Below are positions 1-5,718 of a DNA stretch of 6,112 nucleotides, piece after piece. Made by a program: the position numbers and the translations under genes. Numbering within the stretch: the stretch's first letter is position 1; each line of letters opens with the position of its first letter. The notes under the pieces were generated by a model. The model searched no databases. It worked only from the letters and a program-made list of their open reading frames with translations, and was not told the origin of the DNA. Source of the stretch: an uncultured Actinomycetes bacterium (GTDB taxonomy: Bacteria > Actinomycetota > Thermoleophilia > Solirubrobacterales > Solirubrobacteraceae); the NCBI GenBank assembly GCA_937888775.1, contig CALAQT010000102.1, forward strand, positions 1 to 6,112, in the 5' to 3' direction.

Positions 1-78
1 ACCGATTGGACCCCGGGAATTATTTTGCCCAGCCCCTTGACTTTCATCGGTCGCCGAATCCAGGGCGCAGCGCGCGCA

Positions 79-110
79 TATGCAGAGCGACACCTGCGCC
101 TATGCAGAGC
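79..110. repeat. 10-bp direct repeat, 22-bp spacing
   Basis: The word tatgcagagc occurs at 79-88 and again at 101-110, identical in all ten positions. The 22-bp centre-to-centre distance is about two helical turns, which is compatible with a paired protein-binding site. No gene start is evident nearby, so any function is unknown and chance is possible. Confidence 0.35.
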
Positions 111-1198
111 CTCATTTCGGAACGTAGGCCATCCGGCCCGATTTGGGGGCCGATGAGCACCTCGCCCGCGATCACCGCGCGGACCTGCGCTTCCCGTTGA
201 TTCGGGGCGTCCGGCGCGAGCCGCCGAGATGACAAAAGCGAGCGCCACACTTACCGGCGCGGACGCTCGGATGCGTGGCAAAGCGCTCGTCCGGTCGCTG
301 CGCTCGTGACGATTCCTCTTGGGCGAAAGCGATCGCAGCCAGGGTCCAAAGGTCACCGACATGCTGACGAGCGCATTCGTGGAAAGCACGCGTGCGCCAT
401 GCCCGGCGGCTGCCGCCTACCCCGACGCCTGCTTGCCGTTGATCTCGGTCGTCCGGCCCGGTCGGAGCGGACGACTGCACTGAGGGCGAATGCACAAGCG
501 GCGAGCCCGGCGCCGGCAGACCGGTCGGCGCCGCTGGTTGCACGCGATAGCAGCAGCCCGGCGTCGGATCCACTGGCTGTTGCTTTCATGCAGCGACCGG
601 CCCAGTTCGCGCGCCGACAGCTCGGCCGGCTCGTCGCGCGCGACCGTGTGCTGGCAACTCCGCCGTGCCGATCTCAGCAAGCACGGCGGTCGCCTGACCG
701 CCACTGCTGCTTCGCCGGGCGGAGCGACGGTCTGGCTCGTCGGCGGCTCACGCATCAACCGCGCGTCTTCGCCGGCGGATGCCGCTTCACCCGGGTCGAG
801 CAGAAGCGTGATCGCTGCCGGCGCCTAGTGCCCTCTCCGTTCCGAAGCAGTCGTGGTCCGCACGTCTGGATCGGCGTCTCGTGGCTTCCGCTTCGCTGTG
901 AAGGGGCAGTCGGTTGAGCGCGGGACCGGACGCCTGCTGCTCGTCCGTTTCGACTGCGTGCCGGACTCAACTGGGAGGACCGTTTCGCGCGAGAACGCGG
1001 AGCTTGGCCCCACCGGGTTCTGAGACTGCGCGTGCAGCTGCTACTGCGGGGCTCGACTCGGCGTGTCTACGAGTCGCGGTAGTGGGGACTTGACGCTGAC
1101 GGCTTGTCGATCGAGACAGCGCGAGCGTCCGGCTGCGCTCCGCGGGGTTGGCGGATCTTCAACCTGATCGGCTCATTGTTCAGCGGGCGTCGCTGCTG

Positions 1199-1245
1199 CG
1201 CGCGAGCACGGGTCTGTCTGTTAGCTCGCGCTGGCGCGCGCGAGC
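1199..1245. repeat. Three-part inverted repeat (alternative hairpins)
   Basis: The 8-mer gcgcgagc occurs at 1200-1207 and 1238-1245, and its exact reverse complement gctcgcgc lies between them at 1224-1231. The central copy can pair with either flank, giving mutually exclusive stems with loops of 16 and 6 nt. Such an arrangement resembles attenuators or antiterminators, but no reading frame follows in either direction that I would call a gene and there is no T-run. Confidence 0.35.
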
Positions 1246-1330
1246 GGGCCGCCTGGCCCCGGGATGAATCACTACAGGAGCGTTTGCCGGCACCTGGCGA
1301 TAACCGGTGTCGTTCAGCGGCCGCACGCCA

Positions 1331-1360
1331 GAACCGCGTGCGCGCGGACCGCGTGCGCAC
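1331..1360. repeat. 15-bp imperfect tandem repeat (two copies)
   Basis: Two adjacent 15-mers, gaaccgcgtgcgcgc and ggaccgcgtgcgcac, match in 13 of 15 positions, sharing an 11-bp exact core accgcgtgcgc at 1333-1343 and 1348-1358. This is probably a local slippage duplication in non-coding DNA. Confidence 0.4.
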
Positions 1361-1508
1361 GAGGAGTGTCGTCGCGGCGCCGTTTCCGCAGTCGGGGCTG
1401 GACGTCCGATGCCTGGCCAGTTGGGACTGCCCTGGCGGGCGGTCGCGAGCTGATGAAGATACTGATGCACTGAAAGGCGGTAAAGCTTGTGGTAGCGCTA
1501 TTCTTCTG

Positions 1509-2798
1509 TCAGGAGTATCGCTCCGCCAGCGTTACTCCGGTGCCGGCGCGGTTGGCGAACCCTCCGACGGCCGTGCAGCGTGTCTTCGACGGGCAAGACA
1601 CGGCCCCGAGCGAGTTGCTCGTCGCGCCGGCGGGGTGCGGGGTCCGTTGGATCGCCCAGCCGGTGCCGTTCCAGCGCTCCGCCAGCAGCACGTCGATCCC
1701 GGTGATGTTGTTGAAGAACCCGACGGCGGTGCACGACATGGGCGACGCGCACGACACGCCGGCGAGCTGGACGTACCTCACGTGGTCGGGATAGAGGGTC
1801 CGTTGGATCGCCCAGCCGGTGCCGTTCCAGCGCTCCGCCAGCATCACGTCGATGCCGGTGACGTCGCTGAAGAATCCCACGGCGGTGCACCACGTCGGCG
1901 ACGCGCACGACACGCCGACGAGCTGGACGTACGTCGCGCCCTCAGGGTTGGGAGTCCGTTGGATCACCCAGCCGGTGGCATTCCAGCGCTCCCCCAGCGT
2001 CACTCCGGCACCGGCGCCGTTGATGAAGTAGCCGACGGCGGCGCAGGACCTGGGCGATGCGCACGACACCCCGGAGAGGAAGCTGACCGTCGCGTCGGTG
2101 GGGTGGGGCGTTGGCTGGATCGCCCAGCTGACGCCGTTCCAGCGCTCCGCCAACGTCACACCGGTCGTGCCGAGGCTATTGCCAGAGTGCCCGACCGCGG
2201 CGCAGGCCGTCCTCGACGCACATGACACGCCGCCCAGATAGCTGACACCGCGGCCGTTCGCTCGAGTGAGGTTGGGGGTCGGCTGAATCGACCAGCTGGT
2301 GCCGTCCCAGCGCTCCGCGAGCGGCACCGTGATACCAAAGCGGTTGGTGACGCTCCCGACGGCAGTGCATGCCGTCGTCGAGGCACACGATACGGCGAAC
2401 AGGAGGCTGCTCATTGCGCCGACGGGGTTAGGGGTCCGCTGGATCGCCCAAATGGTGCCGTTCCAGCGCTCCGCCAGCGTCACTCCTGCGCCGGCGCGAT
2501 TGGTGAAGTACCCGACGGCGGTGCAAGCCTTCCGCGACACGCACGACACACCGGAGAGGACGCTGTACTTCGCGCCGGCGGGGTTGGGGGTCCGCTGGAT
2601 CGACCAGCCCGCAGCGCCAGCCGCCGCAGCACTCGCCAGGCACAGCGCCAGCGCCACACCCCCCACCACCGCGCAAACGACTATCCGCACCCCCAACGCG
2701 ACGCCACCGGGTCCAAGCAATCCCGTCGCGACCACCGCGCGCGCTCGCCGCCCACCCCGACACCACGCAACCGCTACAGCCTCGGCAGGGCCAGACAT
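1509..2798 (-). CDS. Exported seven-repeat protein, predicted beta-propeller
   Basis: This is a 429-residue protein of unknown function. Residues about 37-64 form a signal peptide: R38, a long hydrophobic core, then an Ala-rich cleavage region. From W65 to the stop there are seven tandem repeats of 52 residues (the third has 56, the last 49). Their consensus is W-x-I-Q-x-T-P-N-P, then V-S-C-x5-C-x-A-V-G, then L-A-E-R-W-N-G-T. All 14 repeat cysteines are present, suggesting one disulfide per repeat outside the cytoplasm. Four short beta-type stretches per repeat and a count of seven fit a seven-bladed beta-propeller (inference). The ATG at 2798 follows a G-rich stretch usable as a ribosome binding site. 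A GTG at 2690 would give a more standard 28-residue signal peptide. A weak promoter-like pair (TTGGAA at 2876-2871, ATAGAG at 2852-2847) lies upstream. The frame stays open upstream to 3626, but that part is out-of-frame recombinase DNA. The gene appears intact. Binding or surface roles are possible, and no catalytic motif is visible. Confidence 0.85.
   Translation of the reverse strand: MSGPAEAVAVAWCRGGRRARAVVATGLLGPGGVALGVRIVVCAVVGGVALALCLASAAAAGAAGWSIQRTPNPAGAKYSVLSGVSCVSRKACTAVGYFTNRAGAGVTLAERWNGTIWAIQRTPNPVGAMSSLLFAVSCASTTACTAVGSVTNRFGITVPLAERWDGTSWSIQPTPNLTRANGRGVSYLGGVSCASRTACAAVGHSGNSLGTTGVTLAERWNGVSWAIQPTPHPTDATVSFLSGVSCASPRSCAAVGYFINGAGAGVTLGERWNATGWVIQRTPNPEGATYVQLVGVSCASPTWCTAVGFFSDVTGIDVMLAERWNGTGWAIQRTLYPDHVRYVQLAGVSCASPMSCTAVGFFNNITGIDVLLAERWNGTGWAIQRTPHPAGATSNSLGAVSCPSKTRCTAVGGFANRAGTGVTLAERYS
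1512..2606 (-). repeat. Seven tandem 156-bp coding repeats
   Basis: The coding repeats run from 2606 downward: R1 2606-2451, R2 2450-2295, R3 2294-2127 (168 bp, four extra codons), R4 2126-1971, R5 1970-1815, R6 1814-1659, R7 1658-1512 (ends early with E-R-Y-S). The best conserved DNA spans each boundary, covering the end of one L-A-E-R-W-N-G-T and the start of the next W-x-I-Q. A 48-bp segment is identical at 1640-1687 and 1796-1843, exactly one repeat apart, showing recent duplication or gene conversion between units. Confidence 0.9.
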
Positions 2799-3178
2799 CA
2801 CGCATCCCCCATCCTCAGCCAACACCACCACGCAAGATCGCGCCGACTCTATCGCGAGAAGGCAACCCGATTCCAATCCGCCCGAGGCGCCCTCGACATC
2901 AGCTGCGCATTCGCGACAGTGCGGCGGCCCGGCCCGACGCCGATCACTGTGTCGCAAAGGACGACGAAGAGCGCCCCAGCGCGATGCCCTATCCAATCCC
3001 CCCTCAGCCAGGCGAATGCGGCAGTGTCGGCGCGCTGTGCTGCTCGTGAGCAGATCCACCGGCGCGGTCTCGCGACCGCGGCTCTGCTGGATGGTGGAGG
3101 AGGAGCAGCGATCATGGCAGATAGTGGCGCCGTTGATAGTCGGCGGGCGCGCATCCAGCGCTCCCGCAGTTGGTTGGT
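2799..3178. other. Intergenic, no gene seen
   Basis: This 380-bp gap separates the end of the broken recombinase from the start of the repeat protein. The frame continuing from the recombinase is open on the minus strand, but its translation is Arg/Ala/Pro-rich and unlike any domain I know. It contains the hairpin at 3063-3080 and a weak promoter-like pair upstream of the repeat-protein start (2871-2876 and 2847-2852, 18-bp spacing). Confidence 0.5.
3063..3080 (-). other. 7-bp GC hairpin with GCGA tetraloop
   Basis: On the minus strand cgcggtc, loop gcga, gaccgcg forms a perfect 7-bp stem closed by a GNRA-class tetraloop. It lies about 100 nt past the recombinase stop codon. No T-run follows, so it is not a classical intrinsic terminator. 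It could be a weak terminator or an RNA 3'-end stabiliser, or chance in GC-rich DNA. Confidence 0.4.
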
Positions 3179-3890
3179 CTACAGCGCGAGCCCGGCGCTG
3201 GCGTGCATCATCGGCGCTCGGCGGCCGTGGATCGTGGAGATGATCTCTTCGGAGTCGATCCCTCGTAGGTAGGTGCCGGTGGTGGAGAGCTGCGAGTGGC
3301 CGAGCTGGCGCTGGATCAGCGGCAGCGCGATGCCTTCGTGCAGCAGCTCGACTGCATGCGCGTGGCGGAGCTGGGTGGGGCGCGAACCGCCGGCGCACCC
3401 CGGCCTCTTCGGCGACGCGCCTAAGCTCGATCCTGGCCGCGCTGGCTGACCAGTCGCGCCCGCGGGTCGGGCCGTCGATCACGCAGAACAGCGGACCCAC
3501 GGGAAGCTTGGCCCGGTCAGCGAGCCACGGCTCCAGCGCAGCCCACGCCCACGCGTCCATCCCGACCTCGCGCCGGCGGTCATTCTTTCCATGCCTGACC
3601 AGAATTGAGCCGCGCTGCTGGTCCAAGTCCGTTTCGGTGAGCGATAGCGCCTCCTGAATCCGATCCGCAGCCCGGCGCGCCAGAGAACAACGATCAGGGC
3701 GTTGAGCCGGTTGCCATGGCGCGTGTGGCCGGCCTGACGCATCACGGCCACGATCTCATCGACGGTCGGCGGATCAGCGGGGTAGCGCTGGCCTTTGTTG
3801 CAAGGGGGCCCGGCCTGCGTGAAAGCCGGGCGTGGTCGCCGGCGAGCGCCGGCCGTCAGCCGCATCAAGCAGCAGGTGGGTAGATGACAT
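3179..3890 (-). pseudogene. Compact tyrosine recombinase, three frameshifts
   Basis: This is a tyrosine site-specific recombinase (phage-integrase family), the enzyme class that inserts or excises mobile DNA by strand exchange. The ATG at 3890 follows a strong Shine-Dalgarno sequence. Conserved segments lie in alternating frames: the start to about 3812, then N-K-G-Q-R-Y-P-A-D to L-R-I (to about 3668), then Q-E-A-L-S-L to R-F-A-P-H (to about 3376), then Q-L-R-H-A-H-A to a TAG at 3179-3181. Breaks are an extra base in the G/C run at 3803-3812, a 5-bp duplication at 3658-3667, and an extra G in 3373-3375. Removing the seven bases gives 234 residues with R75, K100, H170/R173, H196 and nucleophile Y205. 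About 45 residues precede the catalytic domain, so there is no full core-binding domain. The three breaks make a working product unlikely, although two single-base runs could be sequencing errors. Confidence 0.9.
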
Positions 3891-3894
3891 GGCT

Positions 3895-3903
3895 CCCTCC
3901 TTT
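3895..3903 (-). promoter_or_regulatory. Ribosome binding site of the recombinase
   Basis: The minus strand reads aaaggaggg, then agcc, then the ATG at 3890-3888, a near-perfect Shine-Dalgarno match. It fixes the start of the recombinase in the frame that begins M-S-S-T-H-L-L-L, rather than the later ATG at 3865 in the neighbouring frame, which has no such site. Confidence 0.8.
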
Positions 3904-3917
3904 GAGAGCACGACTGT

Positions 3918-4005
3918 TGACCGACCAGGTCTACCGCCCAAAGGCGCGCCCGTCCCCGGCTTGCTGCCACTACCTGACGGGACATGGACTACCGGCATGA
4001 CCGAC
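3918..4005. repeat. Short repeat cluster upstream of the recombinase
   Basis: Two words recur in the gap between the transposase fragment and the recombinase start: tgaccgac at 3918-3925 and 3998-4005, and ctacc at 3931-3935, 3970-3974 and 3989-3993 (the last two 19 bp apart). Recombinases often bind short repeats beside their own gene as arm or operator sites, so these are candidates. The words are short and may be coincidental. Confidence 0.3.
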
Positions 4006-4019
4006 AGGACGAACCGCCA

Positions 4020-4043
4020 CACACGCTCGTCAACGAGCGTGTG
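4020..4043. repeat. Perfect 11-bp palindrome at the IS110 break
   Basis: Arms cacacgctcgt (4020-4030) and acgagcgtgtg (4033-4043) are exact reverse complements separated by 2 nt. On the minus strand the palindrome encodes the conserved H-T-L-V-D-E-R-V, so it belongs to the transposase gene. Transposase similarity ends at its far edge. It may have been the target or cruciform site at which the truncation occurred. Confidence 0.75.
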
Positions 4044-4439
4044 ACGCAACCGGACCCGCGCGCGAAGATCAAGCAGATGACCGGGCGCGATCCAGCACTC
4101 CGGCAACCGGCCGGCCATCAACAACTCCCGCAGATGCCGCGCGTCGGCCCGGTCGTTCTTCGCATGCTGCTTGGTCCCGCGCAACGCGCTCGTCTGCGCC
4201 GCCTCCGCGAGATGAACCTCGGCACCGACCCGGCGGAGCTCCTCGACCACGAACCGCCAGCCGGTCGTCGCCTCCAAAGCCACCTCAAGCTCCCGGCCAC
4301 CGAACCGCGCCAAGAACTTCCGCACGCCCGCGCGGTCCGCCGGCACGATCCGACCCCGCGACACCTCACCCGTCACGGTATCGACCCACTCCGCGGTGAT
4401 CTGCGCCCGATGCTGATCCAACCCCATCACAATCGCCAT
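4020..4439 (-). pseudogene. IS110-family transposase, N-terminal fragment
   Basis: This is the N-terminal RuvC-like DEDD domain of an IS110-family transposase, a recombinase that uses a guide (bridge) RNA to choose its target. From the ATG at 4439 the fragment begins M-A-I-V-M-G-L-D-Q-H. The expected acidic residues are present: D8, E56 (in L-E-A-T-T-G), D96 and D99 (N-D-R-A-D-A-R-H-L). Similarity continues to H-T-L-V-D-E-R-V at residue 140 and then stops abruptly. Family members are roughly 400 residues, and the C-terminal domain with the catalytic serine (Transposase_20) is absent from the whole window. The frame stays open into the recombinase region, but that continuation is unrelated sequence. 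The break coincides with an 11-bp palindrome. The start is chosen because AGGAGGG lies 6 nt upstream. An ATG at 4445 in the same frame is too close to that site. The fragment cannot encode a working transposase. Confidence 0.92.
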
Positions 4440-4820
4440 CGTCATCCCTCCTCGCGTCGAACCCGCCGCGCGGGCAGCGTTCAGCCCGACCCACCACATA
4501 CCGTGGGTCACGGTCGGCCCTTCGTGTTCAAGTGACCGGCCGCGCGGCTGCTACCGCGCGCGCCTTCAACCTATGTCATTCGACGCGGTGGGCCGGCCGC
4601 CTTCACCGGGCCGCTACGTCGCCTGCTCATGCCAGCTTTTCGTCCGGTGGGTCCGAGCAGCTCCGTGCCCCTATCGCGTGCGAGCAGGGGGGCCGACCGG
4701 GCTGTCGGCACCGGCTGCGGAAACGCGGTCGCCGCCGCTCGTTCCACGCGAAAGGAGCAGCGAGCCGCGCAGGATGAAAGCGAAAGCCGGCGACGAGCGC
4801 AGACGCGTCGTGGATCTCGC
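4440..4820. other. Non-coding stretch with IS110 left end
   Basis: This lies between the stop of the aldo/keto reductase (4821) and the IS110 start. Immediately upstream of the transposase, three small perfect hairpins occur in about 100 bp: 4462-4474 (5-bp stem), 4488-4509 (7-bp stem, gacccac/gtgggtc) and 4541-4560 (7-bp stem, cgcgcgg/ccgcgcg). In IS110-group elements the bridge RNA is encoded in the long non-coding left end upstream of the transposase, so this is where it would be. I cannot define the element's outer boundary. From about 4600 to 4820 I see no gene. Confidence 0.45.
4446..4452 (-). promoter_or_regulatory. Ribosome binding site of the IS110 fragment
   Basis: The minus strand reads aggaggg followed by atgacg and the ATG at 4439-4437. 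The 6-nt spacing favours this start over the overlapping ATG at 4445. Confidence 0.75.
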
Positions 4821-5718
4821 TCACGCCCCTGGCGTGGTGCCCGACAGCCGGTCGACCTCCGCGGGCGTGAGTTCCAGCGTGGCGGCTGGCAGGATCTGCT
4901 CGAGCTGCTCGGTGGTCCGCGCGCTGGCGATCGGGGCGACGACCCGCGGGTGGGCGATTAGCCACGCGAGCGCGACGGCGGCCACCGTGGTCTCGTGGGT
5001 CGCGGCGACCTCGTCGAGCGCCTCGAGTACCGCCGCCCCGCCCCGGTCGAGGTACGCGCGGGCGCCCTCAGCGCGCGGGGACTCGATGGCCCCGCCACCC
5101 GGCCGGTACTTCCCGGTCAAAAAGCCCTTGGCCAGCCCGTAGTACGGCACCACGGCAAGGTCCCAGGCGTCCGCGACCGGCAGCAGCGTGCGCTCGAAGT
5201 CGCGCTCGACGAGGTTGTAGTGAGGCTGCAGGACCGTGAACTCAGCGAGCCCGTGCGCGCGCTGGAGCTCCAGTGCGGCGGCGAGTCGCTCCGGGGTGTA
5301 GTTGGAGGCGGCGATGTGGCGGACCGTGCCCGCCTGGACGAGTGCGTCGAAGGCACGCAGCGACTCCTCCAGCGGCGTCTGCTCGTCGTCAAAGTGCGCG
5401 TAGTAGAGATCGATGCGGTCGGTCTGCAGGCGCTCAAGCGAGGCGTGCACCTCGCTTTCGATCGTCTCCGCCCGCAGGTTTCGGACCGCGCCGCGGCCGC
5501 CGCCGACCTTCGTGGCTAGAACGATCTGGTCGCGGGCGTCGCGGTCAGCGATCCAGCGACCGATGATCGCCTCAGAGGTTATCGATGAAGTTGCCGCCCG
5601 CGCCGACATACGCGTCGAGGATCGCGCGGGACTGCGACTCGTCGGCGGTCCAGCCGAACACGTTCCCGCCGAGACAGATGGGGAAGACGTCGAGGTCGGT
5701 GCGTCCGAGAGAGATCAT
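4821..5718 (-). pseudogene. Aldo/keto reductase with inactivating deletion
   Basis: This is an NAD(P)H-dependent oxidoreductase of the aldo/keto reductase family (TIM barrel), which reduces carbonyl compounds in the cytosol. The natural substrate is unknown. The ATG at 5718 starts M-I-S-L-G-R-T-D-L-D, the usual family opening, followed by L-G-G-N-V-F-G-W and G-G-N-F-I-D (D46 at 5583-5581). Here about 16 codons (T-A-D-x-Y-S ... G-G-E in relatives) are missing, leaving four stray bases at 5577-5580. The original frame then hits TGA at 5574-5572, and the body resumes in another frame at S-E-A-I-I-G-R (5576), running 251 codons to the TGA at 4823-4821. The lost segment should hold the catalytic tyrosine. 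The lysine (A-T-K-V-G) and histidine (Y-Y-A-H-F-D-D-E) remain, as do G-L-A-K-G-F-L-T-G-K-Y and the cofactor-loop region S-A-R-T-T-E-Q-L. Length without the deletion would be about 314 residues, normal for the family. Both the frameshift and the lost residue indicate a dead gene. Confidence 0.9.

Larger units (their letters stand above)
1..1508. other. No recognisable gene (1.5 kb)
   Basis: Open frames exist on both strands, the longest being about 200 codons at 306-917 on the plus strand and 113-133 codons at 172-758 on the minus strand. Their translations are Arg/Ala/Pro/Ser-rich without domain motifs, hydrophobic patterning or ribosome binding sites, as expected for out-of-frame reading of high-GC DNA. 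I see no tRNA, rRNA or transposase remnant. The stretch carries a 10-bp direct repeat (79-110), a set of competing inverted repeats (1199-1245) and a 15-bp tandem repeat (1331-1360). It lies downstream of the minus-strand repeat-protein gene. I found no clear intrinsic terminator after that gene's stop at 1509. Confidence 0.5.

Noticed and set aside
306..917. A 203-codon plus-strand frame in the left region.
   Set aside because: The composition is Arg/Ala/Ser/Pro-rich with no domain, no plausible ribosome binding site and overlapping open frames of similar quality on the other strand.
1104..2225. A 373-codon plus-strand frame covering part of the repeat gene.
   Set aside because: It is the antisense shadow of the repeats, showing periodic D-R-P-A-G-A-V-P-A-L blocks that mirror the minus-strand units. 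It has no ribosome binding site and the minus-strand product has a signal peptide and conserved cysteines.
1509..2606. The 156-bp periodic repeats as a CRISPR array or satellite.
   Set aside because: The units are coding, the periodicity is a multiple of three, and the variation follows protein constraints. There are no short repeats with unique spacers.
2690..2690. GTG at 2690 as the start of the repeat protein.
   Set aside because: It is not excluded. It would give a more standard signal peptide, but I see no better ribosome binding site, so the upstream ATG at 2798 is kept as the call and this is noted as the alternative.
1509..3626. A single 705-codon open frame that would fuse a recombinase segment to the repeat protein.
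   Set aside because: The first 83 or so codons are genuine recombinase sequence reached only after frameshifts. The next ~190 codons are out-of-frame Arg/Pro/Ala-rich translation, while the true recombinase C-terminus runs in another frame. The repeat protein has its own signal peptide and start.
3774..4511. A 245-codon frame joining the IS110 N-terminus to the first residues of the recombinase.
   Set aside because: The join is the truncation junction. The recombinase has its own Shine-Dalgarno and ATG at 3890, and residues after V140 of the transposase are unrelated to the family.
4573..5142. A 189-codon plus-strand frame.
   Set aside because: It overlaps the C-terminal half of the minus-strand reductase, whose family identity is clear, so it is an antisense shadow.
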